Below, piece after piece: positions 1 to 13,764 of a stretch of DNA of 64,000 nucleotides. The notes beneath the pieces are model-generated. The model worked only from the letters and a program-made list of their open reading frames with translations, was not told the origin of the DNA and did no database searches. The position numbers were made by a program, and so were the translations under genes. Every line of letters starts with the position of its first letter. Within the stretch, counting starts at the first letter, position 1. The stretch is from Streptomyces sp. NRRL S-455 (GTDB lineage Bacteria; Actinomycetota; Actinomycetes; Streptomycetales; Streptomycetaceae): assembly GCF_000717875.1 (NCBI RefSeq), contig NZ_JOCT01000009.1, forward strand, positions 1 through 64,000, given 5' to 3'.

Positions 1-2
1 CC

Positions 3-287
3 CTGCCCCCCGCGCAGCCGCTCCCCCCGGCGTACCCGAACCACCAGGGTTACTCCGGCCGGCCGCTGCCCGAAGCGGCACGGCTTCGCGCCGACACTTC
101 CACCGCCTCGTACACCGCACAGACCCCCGAGGCCCCACGGACGCCGCTGTCCGGCCAGGGGGCGTCACGGCACCGAGCGCAGCGCCCGGCGCGTCGCTCC
201 GGGCCGCCGCCCAAGGTGGCGGTCCCGCTCCTGCTCCTCGCCCTGGCCTGCTACGCCGTGGGCTTCTGGGCCCTGGCCCAGCTCTGA
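3..287 (+). CDS. C-terminal end of an unidentified single-pass membrane protein (partial)
   Basis: The window opens inside this gene; only the last 94 codons are visible, ending at a TGA at 285-287. What remains is a Pro/Ala/Arg-rich, probably disordered tract followed by a short basic patch and a terminal hydrophobic helix of about 20 residues (VAVPLLLLALACYAVGFWAL) that ends at the C-terminus. This is the architecture of a tail-anchored protein, or of the tail of a Streptomyces Ser/Thr kinase or similar receptor, but no catalytic domain is in view, so the function cannot be assigned. It converges with the next gene on the minus strand. Confidence 0.6.
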   Translation: MPPAQPLPPAYPNHQGYSGRPLPEAARLRADTSTASYTAQTPEAPRTPLSGQGASRHRAQRPARRSGPPPKVAVPLLLLALACYAVGFWALAQL

Positions 288-309
288 GCCCCGCACGGGC
301 GAGCGCGTA

Positions 310-329
310 CCGAACGGCACCCGGTTCGG
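310..329. terminator. weak hairpin between convergent genes
   Basis: The arms CCGAAC (310-315) and GTTCGG (324-329) can pair over an 8-base loop in the 44-bp gap between two convergent genes. The stem is short and there is no clear T-tract, so it is at best a weak bidirectional terminator. Confidence 0.3.
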
Positions 330-331
330 CC

Positions 332-1693
332 CTAGACCACGTTCTTCCGCCGGGCCAGCACGGTCCACACGCCGAGCCCCACCAGCAGCGCGCTCCCCGT
401 GCCGATGCCGCCGACGGCGACTACCCGCAGCGCGGTGTCGTCACCGGCGGCCACGCCCTCCGCCGCGGTCTGCCGGTCCTGGTCGGTGACCTCGAAGACG
501 CCCTTCGGTTCGGACTCCCCCACGTACCGGGGCCCGTCCTTCGCCGCCCCGCTCACGCGCACGCGCAGTGTCATCGCGAAGGGACCGTCCCCGAAGCTGT
601 CGGCGACGTCCTCCGCGAGGTGTGCGACGAGGTAGTAGGAGCCGGCGAAGCGCATCGCGCCGATCTGGTCCGTGGGGGCGTGGCGGTTGGCGTGGTCGAC
701 GGGCGGCAGGGCGGGCAGGCTGTTGGACTTCTGGTCGCCGTCGTAGCCGACACCCACATCGGCGACATGGCCGCGCGCGGGGTTGTACAGGGCCAGGTCC
801 AGCGCGTCTGAGGTGTACCCGGTGCCGCCGGAGTCCGAGCTGCCCAGTTCGGCGGTGACGTGCAGCTGCTGGCCCCAGTCGACCGGCACCTCGTAGAACA
901 GCGTCCGGCCGGGGCGGATGCCGTCACGCCAGACGCCCTGATCCAGAGGGGTCGCCCCGGCGAACCCCTCGCCGCCGCGACGCCGCTCGGCCTCCCCCTG
1001 GAGCGGCTGCGGCGAGGCGGAGTTCCACACCTCGGGCGCGCTGGTCGCCCCGGTGTTCGCCGTCCGTGGCTCGGTCATGGCGACGAGCTCCAGATCCCAG
1101 GCGTCGGGCGAAGAACCCTCGCCGTCCGGATCGACGCGTTCGACGAACACGTAGTAGGTACCGGCCTCCCGGCACAGCGGTTTGGCGGGTGAGATCTCAC
1201 GCTTGCCCCATGCCGCGACCGGGTGCGGGCTGCGGGCGGCCCCGAAGCTCGTGGTGTCGACGGAGCAGGGGGCGCCGTTGTCGTCCTGCAGGGACACCTT
1301 GACCCCGTCGATGACGGAGACGGTGCTGCCGGGGGAGGGGACGGCGGTGACGGAGACGTACGCGTTCGAGGAGGCGTCGAGTGCGATGCGGTAGCTGACC
1401 TTGCCGCTGCTCGGGAGGGAACTCCGGTAGACCGTCCCGGGCTCCAGGGGGGCGGCGTCCGCGGTGCTCCTGGCTCCCTCGATGCTCCGCGCCCCCTCGG
1501 CGAAGGCGTAGGGGCTCGGCGACGTCGCCGTGTCGGAGGCCTCGACGGCGGCGAGAGCCGCCTGGCCCGGTCCCACGGCGGCCGTCGTACCCAGCACCAC
1601 CGCCACGACCCCGAGGCGCACGGCCACCGCAGGACGACGGCCGAGCCACATACCCCCACGACGCCCCCGCTCCGTACGAGACCGTCCCCTCAC
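332..1693 (-). CDS. Secreted, C-terminally membrane-anchored protein of unknown function
   Basis: 453 codons from a GTG at 1693 preceded by GAGGGG about 9 bases upstream; an ATG at 1651 is an alternative and would give a more compact signal peptide. The N-terminus has an Arg-rich n-region and a hydrophobic core (VRLGVVAVVLGTTAAVG) ending in Ala-rich cleavage-like sequence. The body is extracytoplasmic and probably beta-rich, with no catalytic motif that I recognise. Near the C-terminus a helix (GIGTGSALLVGLGVWTVL) is followed by a basic tail (ARRKN), so the product is probably a type I anchored surface protein. There is no LPXTG sortase signal. Function unknown. Confidence 0.8.
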   Translation of the reverse strand: MRGRSRTERGRRGGMWLGRRPAVAVRLGVVAVVLGTTAAVGPGQAALAAVEASDTATSPSPYAFAEGARSIEGARSTADAAPLEPGTVYRSSLPSSGKVSYRIALDASSNAYVSVTAVPSPGSTVSVIDGVKVSLQDDNGAPCSVDTTSFGAARSPHPVAAWGKREISPAKPLCREAGTYYVFVERVDPDGEGSSPDAWDLELVAMTEPRTANTGATSAPEVWNSASPQPLQGEAERRRGGEGFAGATPLDQGVWRDGIRPGRTLFYEVPVDWGQQLHVTAELGSSDSGGTGYTSDALDLALYNPARGHVADVGVGYDGDQKSNSLPALPPVDHANRHAPTDQIGAMRFAGSYYLVAHLAEDVADSFGDGPFAMTLRVRVSGAAKDGPRYVGESEPKGVFEVTDQDRQTAAEGVAAGDDTALRVVAVGGIGTGSALLVGLGVWTVLARRKNVV

Positions 1694-1818
1694 GCGCCAC
1701 CCCTCACGTCACCGACCCGCGGAACCGCCGGGAACCTCACACCGTGAACCCGTGGCCCATCCTGCCTCGCGGTCGCGTCCACCACCCGGCCATCCACGCA
1801 ATCCGTGCGACACACAAA

Positions 1819-1843
1819 ACCCCGACCGCGAGGCGGCCGGGGT
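1819..1843 (-). terminator. Rho-independent terminator of the DLW-39 gene
   Basis: A GC-rich stem (ACCCCG, 1819-1824, against CGGGGT, 1838-1843, with more pairs inside) lies 25 bp beyond the minus-strand stop at 1868. Read on the minus strand it is followed by TTTTG, as expected of an intrinsic terminator. Confidence 0.6.
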
Positions 1844-1867
1844 GTGCTCGGTATGGGGTGTCGTGAC

Positions 1868-1996
1868 TCAGGAACCCGTGGGCACGGAGTCAGTCGCCTC
1901 CGTCCACAGATCCTGCTCGGCGCGATCCGCCTGGATCTGGCGGTACACGAGGAGCCCGCCGATGGCGGCCAGTGCGACCAGGAGAAGCTTCTTCAC
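1868..1996 (-). CDS. DLW-39 family small membrane protein
   Basis: 42 codons from a GTG (1996), starting VKKLLLVALAAIGGLLVYRQ and containing the DLW tripeptide that names the family. Longer in-frame starts exist upstream, but the family is about 40 residues and this start gives a normal N-terminal membrane helix after two lysines. One helix, then a short acidic cytoplasmic or external tail. A purine-rich stretch (GACGAGG) upstream can serve as ribosome binding site. It sits near gyrA in actinobacteria; function is unknown. A family name is all that can be given. Confidence 0.75.
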   Translation of the reverse strand: MKKLLLVALAAIGGLLVYRQIQADRAEQDLWTEATDSVPTGS

Positions 1997-2333
1997 CGCG
2001 CGACCTCGTCTTTCCTTGACGTAGGGGACCTCTGGCGCCCGACTATACACACCGACCGATACCGATCGGTGACCTGCGTCGGCCCTCAACTCCCTTCCGA
2101 ATGCCCGGGATAGAAGCGGAACTCACCGATCCGACCGGAGGGTGATCACACGCCGACGGACGGTTACTTTGACCGTCATTCTCCCCTCTTCTCACATTCT
2201 GCCCCCTCTTACGCCCATCCGAGTGGTGTTCATCTGAACATCCACGCGCCACGGGCGTCGGTCCACCACTTCTCGCCCCCCATACACATCATGAGGAAAG
2301 TACGCAAATCGCCCGACCCGAAAGTGAGGGGCC
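1997..2333. promoter_or_regulatory. Divergent intergenic region between the DLW-39 and DUF6344 genes
   Basis: 337 bp without a gene that I can support. On the minus strand TATAGT (2047-2042) is a plausible -10 box for the DLW-39 gene, with a long leader. A 10-bp perfect palindrome ACCGATCGGT (2071-2080) sits just upstream of it and could be an operator. The right part (2160-2300) is lower in GC and presumably carries the promoter for the rightward gene. No RNA gene recognised. Confidence 0.35.
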
Positions 2334-2699
2334 ATGGCCCGGAACAAGGTCATGCAGCTGTGGACCGTCATCGTCACCGCCTTCCTCGCACTGTGCAGGA
2401 CGCTCGGACTCATCACGACGACCGCCGCGGCGGCCGTACCGCAGACCGAGCAGACGCGCAACAGCGAGCACATCCCGCACCAGCGAACGGTGTCGGTGAC
2501 CTCTTCCAGGTCCTACGCCAGGGCCCTGCCCCCCACGATGAAACAGCGCATCCGCGCCGAGGCCCACGGCAAGTCCCCCCGCTGCCGCAACCGCCCGCTC
2601 GCGGACGCACCGGCGGCACCGGCCGCCGACGGCACCCACGACGGCACCGACGCAGCTTCGGACCCCCGGGCGGACCGCCTCATCCCCATGCAGCCCTGA
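2334..2699 (+). CDS. DUF6344 family protein
   Basis: 121 codons from ATG, with GTGAGGGG 5 bases upstream. The N-terminus is MARNKVMQLWTVIVTAFLAL, a basic start followed by a hydrophobic helix (about residues 7-27) that could be a signal anchor; the rest is polar with a basic middle and an Ala/Pro/Asp-rich tail and no catalytic motif. It resembles the small Streptomyces-restricted DUF6344 proteins found upstream of the gyrA-side tRNA-Ile. Function unknown. The downstream hairpin at 2784-2813 probably ends its transcript too. Confidence 0.7.
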   Translation: MARNKVMQLWTVIVTAFLALCRTLGLITTTAAAAVPQTEQTRNSEHIPHQRTVSVTSSRSYARALPPTMKQRIRAEAHGKSPRCRNRPLADAPAAPAADGTHDGTDAASDPRADRLIPMQP

Positions 2700-2783
2700 G
2701 TCCCTGGCACATCCCACCGGCGATCCGCGTACAGACCCGGCAGCTCGGCAGAGCCGCCGGGTCCTCTCATGTCAGAACACAGA

Positions 2784-2813
2784 AAACCCCCAACCGCTAT
2801 CGGTTGGGGGTTT
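2784..2813. terminator. Strong bidirectional terminator beside tRNA-Ile
   Basis: Perfect 13-bp stem (2784-2796 with 2801-2813) around the loop CTAT. The arms begin AAACCCCC and end GGGGGTTT, giving a T-tract on either strand. It lies 7 bp beyond the 3' end of the tRNA on the minus strand and 84 bp beyond the DUF6344 stop on the plus strand, so it can end both transcripts. Confidence 0.85.
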
Positions 2814-2819
2814 CCGTGC

Positions 2820-2896
2820 TGGTGGGGCTAACAGGATTTGAACCTGTGGCCTCATCCTTATCAGGGATGCGCTCTAACCAACTGAGCTATAGCCCC
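2820..2896 (-). tRNA. tRNA-Ile (anticodon GAU), CCA encoded
   Basis: Read on the minus strand, the acceptor arms GGGGCTA and TAGCCCC pair, the D-arm is AGCTCAGTTGGTTAGAGCG-like, the anticodon GAT is at 2862-2860 in the loop CTGATAA, and the T-loop is GGTTCAAATCC. The body is 74 nt (2896-2823) with discriminator A, followed in the genome by CCA (2822-2820), so the 3' CCA is template encoded. It reads the ATC/ATT isoleucine codons. A strong terminator follows at once, so it is probably transcribed alone or from a promoter between it and the DUF3566 gene. Confidence 0.97.
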
Positions 2897-3010
2897 GCCG
2901 CGCTCTGCGGTGTGTGTCCCGCGCGCTGACTCCTGAAGATTAGCGCACGACATGGGCAGTCCCAAAATCGGTTGTCGGGACAACGACAAAGGGCAACGAC
3001 AAAGGTGACG

Positions 3011-3814
3011 TCACTCGTCCTCGGCGAGCGTCAGCTCCACACCGCCAACGAAACCCGCGGAGAGGTTGTAGATGAACGCGCCCAGCGTCGCGAGGGCCGT
3101 CGCCAGGACGACGTCGATGACCGCGATGACCGACGTGAACAGCAGGACGTTGGGCAGCGACAGGAAGGCCTGCAGGTCGAAGCCGTTGGACTCGTTCGAG
3201 CCGGTCGCCTCGGAGATCGTGCCGCCGACCGTCGAGAAGACACCCATCGCGTCCATGACCATCCACAGCACGGCGGCCGCGACGATCGTGCAGATGCCCA
3301 GGGCGATGGAGAGCAGGAAGCTGACCTTCATGACCGACCACGGGTCGGCCTTCGCCACCCGCAACCGCGCCTTGCGGACCCGTGGCGTGGTGCGTGCGCC
3401 CGTGCGGGGGCGCCGTACGGCACCGGCGGCGCCCGCGCCCGCTGCCTGCTGCGCCGGATAGGCCTGCGGCGGGTGGTACGGCCCGGCCTGCTGCCGCGTC
3501 TGCCGTTCTCCCGGCAGCGGGGAGGCCGTCTGCGCGGCGGTGCCCTGGTCCTGGGCGGCCGGCTGCGGCTGGGCGGCGGAAGCGGCGGGGCCCGCATCGG
3601 TCTTCTGCTGGGTCTGCGGACCTCTTGCGTCCGTCACAGTTCCCCCCTGGGAATCATGCGAGTCAGGCGAGGGTGCGTCCTCGGCCGGGGACTTGATCGC
3701 CTTCAGGTTGGTCGTGTGCGGGTCCGCCGCACGCGCGGCGGAGCCACGGCCGCCGCCGTCCGTCTCCGTACCCTTCGAGGTACCGGTCGGTCCGGCGCCC
3801 GTGGCTCCGCTCAC
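3011..3814 (-). CDS. DUF3566 domain membrane protein downstream of gyrA
   Basis: 267 codons. The first ~140 residues are a disordered Gln/Ala/Pro/Thr-rich cytoplasmic region; the C-terminal ~120 residues form the DUF3566 domain with two membrane helices (around LSIALGICTIVAAAVLWMVM and VLLFTSVIAVIDVVLATALA) separated by a short loop. The gene begins 19 bp after the gyrA stop and is the last member of the gyrB-gyrA-DUF3566 run, a conserved order in actinobacteria. No enzyme motif is visible. Its position suggests co-expression with gyrase rather than a known shared function. Confidence 0.85.
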   Translation of the reverse strand: MSGATGAGPTGTSKGTETDGGGRGSAARAADPHTTNLKAIKSPAEDAPSPDSHDSQGGTVTDARGPQTQQKTDAGPAASAAQPQPAAQDQGTAAQTASPLPGERQTRQQAGPYHPPQAYPAQQAAGAGAAGAVRRPRTGARTTPRVRKARLRVAKADPWSVMKVSFLLSIALGICTIVAAAVLWMVMDAMGVFSTVGGTISEATGSNESNGFDLQAFLSLPNVLLFTSVIAVIDVVLATALATLGAFIYNLSAGFVGGVELTLAEDE

Positions 3815-3833
3815 GCTGACTCACTCCTCGTGC

Positions 3834-6428
<2,595 letters not shown>

Positions 6429-6470
6429 TGCTGGTGAAGGTCCTTCCTGGTGCGGTCAGCTGAGACCGAC

Positions 6471-8985
<2,515 letters not shown>

Positions 8986-9552
8986 TCAGCCGTAGGTGTC
9001 GCCCGGTCCGGTGCTGCCGGGGGCCCGCAGCGGGCCGTAGCGCCGCGTGGGGGCACCGGGGCCCTGCACCTTGATCTGCCGCACCGTGCCGTGCCCCAGG
9101 TCCTCGTTGAGACGGGCCACCAGGGTCGGGGCGAGCAGCCTCAGGTTCGTCGCCCAGGCCGTCGAGTCACAGCGCACGCTCAGGACACGCTCGTCCTCGT
9201 CGTACCTCTCCGGCACACAGTGCTTGGCCACGTCCTCGCCGACGATCTGCGGCCAGCGGCCCATCACACCGCCCACCGCCGCCGGCGCCTCCCAGCCGCG
9301 CTCCGTGATCAGCCGGTTGATCGCGGAGCCCAGCGCCATGGGGTCGCGCCCGTCGGCGCGCGCGCCGGAGCGCAGTCCGCCACGGCGCGCCTGCTTCTTC
9401 TGCTGCGCCGCGTCCCCACGCGCGCGAGCGGCCTCCTTCGCCGCACGCAGCGCCACGCGCGCGAGGTCCACGCCGGAGGGCTCGGGAGAACGGGGCGCAG
9501 GCGGTTTCCCTGAGGCGGTCTCCGACGCACGCTCCGGTGAGTTCTCGGTCAT
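8986..9552 (-). CDS. dciA: DciA-like DUF721 protein (replicative helicase operator)
   Basis: 188 residues from ATG. An Ala/Arg-rich, positively charged N-terminal tail leads into a C-terminal DUF721 domain (about residues 75-165: [13 protein letters not shown], a core with conserved W/P residues, then a KH-like beta sheet with [17 protein letters not shown]). DUF721 proteins of the DciA type recruit DnaB to the origin in bacteria without DnaC/DnaI; no DnaC homologue is seen here and dnaB lies in the same window. The start overlaps the recF stop by 4 bases (ATGA), which indicates translational coupling. The helicase-loading role is inferred from the family. Confidence 0.88.
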   Translation of the reverse strand: MTENSPERASETASGKPPAPRSPEPSGVDLARVALRAAKEAARARGDAAQQKKQARRGGLRSGARADGRDPMALGSAINRLITERGWEAPAAVGGVMGRWPQIVGEDVAKHCVPERYDEDERVLSVRCDSTAWATNLRLLAPTLVARLNEDLGHGTVRQIKVQGPGAPTRRYGPLRAPGSTGPGDTYG

Positions 9553-10670
9553 ACGCGCTCCACCGTCCCCTCGGACACGGCGAACCGCGCCCCGGACAGC
9601 ACATGCGGTACGTCGTCGTCGACCGCCGCCGTCACCAGGACCTGCTCGCCCGGCGCCACCAGCTCGGCAAGACGCTCACGGCGACGGGCGTCCAGCTCGG
9701 CGAAGACGTCGTCGAGCACCAGCACCGGCTCGTTGCCCTCGGCACGCAGCAGGTCGTAGGAGGCGAGACGCAGCGCCAGGGCATAGGACCAGGACTCGCC
9801 GTGCGAGGCATACCCCTTGGCGGGCAGCTGGCCCAGCTTGAGCACCAGGTCGTCCCGGTGCGGGCCGACCAGCGTGACGCCCCGCTCGATCTCCTGCTTG
9901 CGGGCCTCGGCGAGCGCCGCCATCAGCTGCTCGAACAGGTCCTCGCGCGTGTGCGCCTCACCCGGCGCCGACGGCCTGTACTCCAGCGCGACCGGGCCGC
10001 CGCCCGGGGCGAGCTGCTCGTACGCCTTGTCGGCGAGCGGCTGGATCGTGGCGATCAGGTCCAGGCGCTGGGCGAGCAGCTCGGCGCCCGCGCGCGCGAG
10101 GTGCTGGTCCCACACGTCGAGGGTGGACATGTCCATGGAGCGTCCGCCGTGCCGACGGGCCAGCGCGGCCGACTTCAACAGGGTGTTGCGCTGCTTGAGG
10201 ACCCGGTCGTAGTCGGAACGGACCCCGGCCATGCGCGGCGAACGGGCGGTGATCAACTCGTCCAGGAAGCGCCGCCGCTCACCGGGATCGCCCTTGACCA
10301 GGGCGAGATCCTCCGGCGCGAACAGCACGGTCCGTACGATCCCCAGCACATCACGCGGTCTGACCTGCGAGGACCTGTTGATACGGGCGCGGTTGGCCCT
10401 GCCCGGGTTCAGCTCCAGCTCGACCAGCTGCTGCCGGTCGCCCTGCCGGACCTGGGCCCGGACGACCGCACGCTCGGCACCCATGCGGACCAGGGGGGCG
10501 TCCGAGGAGACACGGTGACTGCCGAGGGTGGCGAGGTAACCCACGGCCTCGACCAGGTTGGTCTTGCCCTGCCCGTTCGGGCCGACGAAGGCCGTCACTC
10601 CCGGGTCGAGCGGGACCTCGACCCGGGGGTACGAGCGGAAGTCGGCCAGCGACAGATGCGTGACGTGCAT
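9549..10670 (-). CDS. recF: DNA replication and repair protein RecF
   Basis: 373 residues, standard length. SMC/ABC-type ATPase of the RecFOR pathway: Walker [10 protein letters not shown] near residue 30 after the start [14 protein letters not shown], signature-like LVGPHRDDL segment in the C-terminal half, and Walker B/D-loop [11 protein letters not shown]. It acts at gaps behind stalled forks, helping RecA loading. The gene lies between gnd and dciA in the leftward replication block; its 3' end overlaps the dciA start by 4 bases. The ATG at 10670 is used; no good alternative. Confidence 0.97.
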   Translation of the reverse strand: MHVTHLSLADFRSYPRVEVPLDPGVTAFVGPNGQGKTNLVEAVGYLATLGSHRVSSDAPLVRMGAERAVVRAQVRQGDRQQLVELELNPGRANRARINRSSQVRPRDVLGIVRTVLFAPEDLALVKGDPGERRRFLDELITARSPRMAGVRSDYDRVLKQRNTLLKSAALARRHGGRSMDMSTLDVWDQHLARAGAELLAQRLDLIATIQPLADKAYEQLAPGGGPVALEYRPSAPGEAHTREDLFEQLMAALAEARKQEIERGVTLVGPHRDDLVLKLGQLPAKGYASHGESWSYALALRLASYDLLRAEGNEPVLVLDDVFAELDARRRERLAELVAPGEQVLVTAAVDDDVPHVLSGARFAVSEGTVERV

Positions 10671-10724
10671 GGTCGTTTCGCCGACCTCCCAGGTCCTCGG
10701 GTGCTGCTTGCTTCCGGGTGCTGC

Positions 10725-11600
10725 TTACTTCTTCTCGACCGCGTGGCCGCCGAACTGGTTCCGCAGCGCCGCGATCATCTTCATCTGCGGCGAGTCCTCC
10801 TGGCGCGAGGCGAACCGTGCGAACAGCGACGCGGTGATCGCCGGCAGCGGCACCGCGTTGTCGATCGCGGCCTCCACAGTCCAGCGTCCCTCACCGGAGT
10901 CCTGTGCATAACCCCGGAGCCCGTCCAGATGCTCGTCCTCATCGAGCGCGTTGACGGCGAGGTCCAGCAGCCAGGAGCGGATGACCGTGCCCTCCTGCCA
11001 GGAGCGGAAGACCTCCCGGACGTCGGTCACCGAGTCGACCTTCTCCAGGAGCTCCCAGCCCTCGGCGTAAGCCTGCATCATCGCGTACTCGATGCCGTTG
11101 TGGACCATCTTGGCGAAGTGGCCCGCACCGACCTTGCCGGCGTGCACCGAACCGAAGTCGCCCTCCGGCTTGAGCGCGTCGAACACCGGCTGCACCTTGG
11201 CGACGTTCTCCTTGTCGCCGCCGTACATCAGCGCGTAGCCGTTCTCCAGGCCCCAGACGCCGCCGGAAACACCGCAGTCGACGAAACCGATGCCCTTGGC
11301 CGCCAGCTCCTCGGCGTGCTTCTCGTCGTCCGTCCAGCGGGAGTTGCCGCCGTCCACGACGACGTCGCCGGGCTCCAGCAGTTCGGCGAGCTCGTCGATG
11401 GTGGACTGCGTGGCCTCACCTGCCGGGACCATCACCCAGACCACGCGCGGGCCGCTGAGCTTGCCCACAAGCTCCTGCAGGCTGTGGACGTCGGCGAGGT
11501 CCGGGTTGCGGTCGTATCCGAAGACGGTGTGGCCGGCGCGGCGTATCCGCTCGCGCATGTTGCCGCCCATCTTGCCGAGGCCGACGAGACCGAGCTCCAT
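10725..11600 (-). CDS. gnd: 6-phosphogluconate dehydrogenase, decarboxylating (short type)
   Basis: 291 residues, the short bacterial/archaeal class (about 300) rather than the 470-residue enteric one. N-terminal Rossmann fold starts MELGLVGLGKMGGNM with the GLGKMG dinucleotide site; VVVDGGNSRW, GFVDCGVSGGVWGLENGYALMYGG and the catalytic-lysine segment GAGHFAKMVHNGIEY match the family, followed by the all-alpha C-terminal domain. It oxidises 6-phosphogluconate to ribulose 5-phosphate and CO2; the short class often uses NAD, which cannot be settled from sequence. Its place between dnaN and recF is a Streptomyces trait and links pentose-phosphate supply to the replication cluster only by position. 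Confidence 0.93.
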   Translation of the reverse strand: MELGLVGLGKMGGNMRERIRRAGHTVFGYDRNPDLADVHSLQELVGKLSGPRVVWVMVPAGEATQSTIDELAELLEPGDVVVDGGNSRWTDDEKHAEELAAKGIGFVDCGVSGGVWGLENGYALMYGGDKENVAKVQPVFDALKPEGDFGSVHAGKVGAGHFAKMVHNGIEYAMMQAYAEGWELLEKVDSVTDVREVFRSWQEGTVIRSWLLDLAVNALDEDEHLDGLRGYAQDSGEGRWTVEAAIDNAVPLPAITASLFARFASRQEDSPQMKMIAALRNQFGGHAVEKK

Positions 11601-11774
11601 CAGTTGTGTTCCTTAGCTGTGCAGGTGTCCGACGTGGCGTTGCGGCACTGTCGTGCGCGCGTCCGAGCCTAAACCCGGACGCTCGCGCACATCTGTGGGC
11701 ATACGCGCTCAGTCGTACGCCCTCACCTGCGGGTTTGCCCTCAGCCCGTGGACGACCGACGGCGCGCTGCTGCC

Positions 11775-12905
11775 TCAGCCGCTCAGGCGCACCGGCATGA
11801 TCAGGTACTTGTAGGCCTCGTCAGCCTCGGCGTCCAGCGCCGGCTTGCCGCTGAGCAGCGCCGGCTTGGTGGACGTCGTGAAGGACAGCTGGGCCACCGG
11901 GGAGTCGATGGCGCTCAGGCCGTCGAGCAGGAACGTCGGGTTGAAGGCGATCGAGATGTCGTCGCCCTCCAGCTGCGCGTCCACCCTTTCCACAGCCTGT
12001 GCGTCGTCGCTGGAACCGGCCTCGAGGATGAGCACGCCCTGCTCGAAGCTGAGCCGCACCGGGGTGTTGCGCTCGGCGACCAGGGCCACGCGCTTGACGG
12101 CCTCCACGAAGGGGGCGGTCTCGATGACGGCGACGCTGTTGAACTCCGTCGGGAACAGCGTGCGGTACTTCGGGAGGTCGCCCTCCAGCAGGCGGGTCGT
12201 GGTACGACGGCCGGCGCCCTCGAAGCCGATCAGGCCCTCGCCGGAGCCCGAGCCGGACAGCGCCAGAGTCACCTGGTCCCCGCTGGTCAGGGCCTTGGCG
12301 GTGTCCAGGAGCGTCTTGGCGGGCACCAGGGCGACCGCGGAGGCCTCCGGGTTCTCCGGCTTCCACAGGAACTCGCGCACCGCGAAGCGGTACCGGTCGG
12401 TGGACGCCAGGGTGACGGTGTCGCCCTCGATCTCGATCCGCACACCCGTCAGGACCGGGAGAGTGTCGTCCCGGCCGGCCGCGATGGCCACCTGGGCGGC
12501 CGCGGAGGCGAAGACCTCGCCGGGGACCGTGCCCGTGGCGTTCGGCATCTGCGGCAGTGCCGGGTACTCCTCCACAGGCAGTGTGTGGAGTGTGAACCGG
12601 GAGGAGCCGCAGACCACGGTCGCCCGTACACCGTCTGTGGAGATCTCCACCGGACGGTTGGGGAGGGCGCGGCAGATGTCGGCGAGCAGACGGCCGGAGA
12701 CGAGTACCGTGCCCTCCTCCTCGACCTCGGCCTCCACGGACACCCGCGCGGAGACCTCGTAGTCGAAGCTGGACAGGCTCAGCTGGCCGTCCTCCGCCTT
12801 CAGCAGCAGGCCGGCGAGGACAGGCGCCGGCGGACGGGCCGGGAGGCTGCGTGCCGCCCAGGCCACTGCCTCCGCGAGTACGTCGCGTTCCACCCGGATC
12901 TTCAC
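11775..12905 (-). CDS. dnaN: DNA polymerase III sliding clamp (beta subunit)
   Basis: 376 residues from a GTG at 12905 that has AGGAGG 8 bases upstream; the frame is open for another 121 codons into oriC but that part is not coding. The sequence begins VKIRVERDVLAEAVAWAARS and shows the three repeated clamp domains, ending with the usual YLIMPVRLSG tail. The dimer encircles DNA and tethers polymerase III, and recruits other repair and replication proteins. Transcription runs away from oriC. A 174-bp gap separates it from gnd, so gnd may have its own promoter. Confidence 0.98.
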   Translation of the reverse strand: MKIRVERDVLAEAVAWAARSLPARPPAPVLAGLLLKAEDGQLSLSSFDYEVSARVSVEAEVEEEGTVLVSGRLLADICRALPNRPVEISTDGVRATVVCGSSRFTLHTLPVEEYPALPQMPNATGTVPGEVFASAAAQVAIAAGRDDTLPVLTGVRIEIEGDTVTLASTDRYRFAVREFLWKPENPEASAVALVPAKTLLDTAKALTSGDQVTLALSGSGSGEGLIGFEGAGRRTTTRLLEGDLPKYRTLFPTEFNSVAVIETAPFVEAVKRVALVAERNTPVRLSFEQGVLILEAGSSDDAQAVERVDAQLEGDDISIAFNPTFLLDGLSAIDSPVAQLSFTTSTKPALLSGKPALDAEADEAYKYLIMPVRLSG

Positions 12906-13764
12906 TGTTGCCGCCTCCTGCTGTTGCCGGCGCTTCTCGCTCTGCCTGGCCCTCGTCGTCTGTCTCGGTGTCGACGGTCCCTGTGAGGGGGAGGACACCG
13001 GGGACCAGTCTGACGCACCGCACTGACAGTAGGTGCCTCTCGGGGTCAAGTCGTGACGAGGGGCGGTCGGGCGCCGGAGAGCGAGTTGTGCACAGGACCC
13101 GCTTCGAAACGAATTCCCAACTCTCTCTAGTCGGGAGTAGTAGTAGGGCCTGTGGATACCGTGGATAACCCTGTTTGCCCAGCTCAGAGCAGGAATTTTG
13201 TCCACGGGGCCTGTGGGTGGCGGCGGTGGACAACCTGGGGTCTCTGTGGAGAACGGAAAGTTCTGCACATCCCGTGCACAGGGCAGGGCGAGTTCTCCCC
13301 AGTGCTGTCCCCAGCTTTACCCACCTTTCCCACAGCCCAACCCGGCAGCTTCGTGTGACGCCTTTCACTCGACCCGGTGAGGAGGCGCGTCGCGTTGCCG
13401 AACAGTGGACAGCGATGTGGAGAAGCTGGGGATCGCTGGGGACAACTCACCTCAGCCTGTGGGTTGGCGGTGGACAACTCGATGCACAGCCTGTGGATCA
13501 GCTCTCCGTCCACAGCCTGTGGAGCGTGTTCGTCCACGGATCCACATGCCATTGACCTGGTCTGATGGTCCTTCAACACGGCTGCCTGTGGACACAGTCT
13601 GGACAACTTCCCGGTCCCCAGGATGTGGACGGGAAAAAGTCACCGAATCTGTGGAGAGTGGCCGTAACCCGGCTGGTAATCGAACAGCCGGCGTCCGCGA
13701 CATGACGAAGGGCGCCCCCGGAAGAGTCTCCGGGGGCGCCCTCAGCGGCCTTCCGCGGTGGCCG
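12906..13764. other. oriC: Chromosomal replication origin oriC
   Basis: 859 bp between dnaN and dnaA. By eye I count 19 nine-mers with at most two mismatches to TTGTCCACA. Forward: starts 13086, 13198, 13305, 13326, 13506, 13530. Reverse: 13151, 13160, 13225, 13245, 13404, 13416, 13437, 13469, 13492, 13587, 13598, 13624, 13650. They form two clusters (13086-13334 and 13404-13658) separated by about 70 bp; 13 of 19 are in reverse orientation. The published Streptomyces origin also has about 19 boxes in this dnaA-dnaN spacer. The segment 13095-13145 is locally AT-richer than the rest and may belong to the unwinding region, but I cannot place the melting site. Confidence 0.96.
13711..13740 (-). 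terminator. dnaA terminator at the oriC edge
   Basis: Perfect 12-bp inverted repeat (GGCGCCCCCGGA, 13711-13722, and its complement 13729-13740) with a 6-base loop, 24 bp after the dnaA stop. The downstream minus strand reads CTTCGTC, so the T-tract is weak, but stem strength and position support a terminator that keeps dnaA transcripts out of oriC. Confidence 0.75.

Noticed and set aside
12906..13368. Long frames through oriC upstream of dnaN
   Set aside because: They cross the DnaA-box clusters, and the dnaN start at 12905 has a perfect ribosome binding site and the right length.
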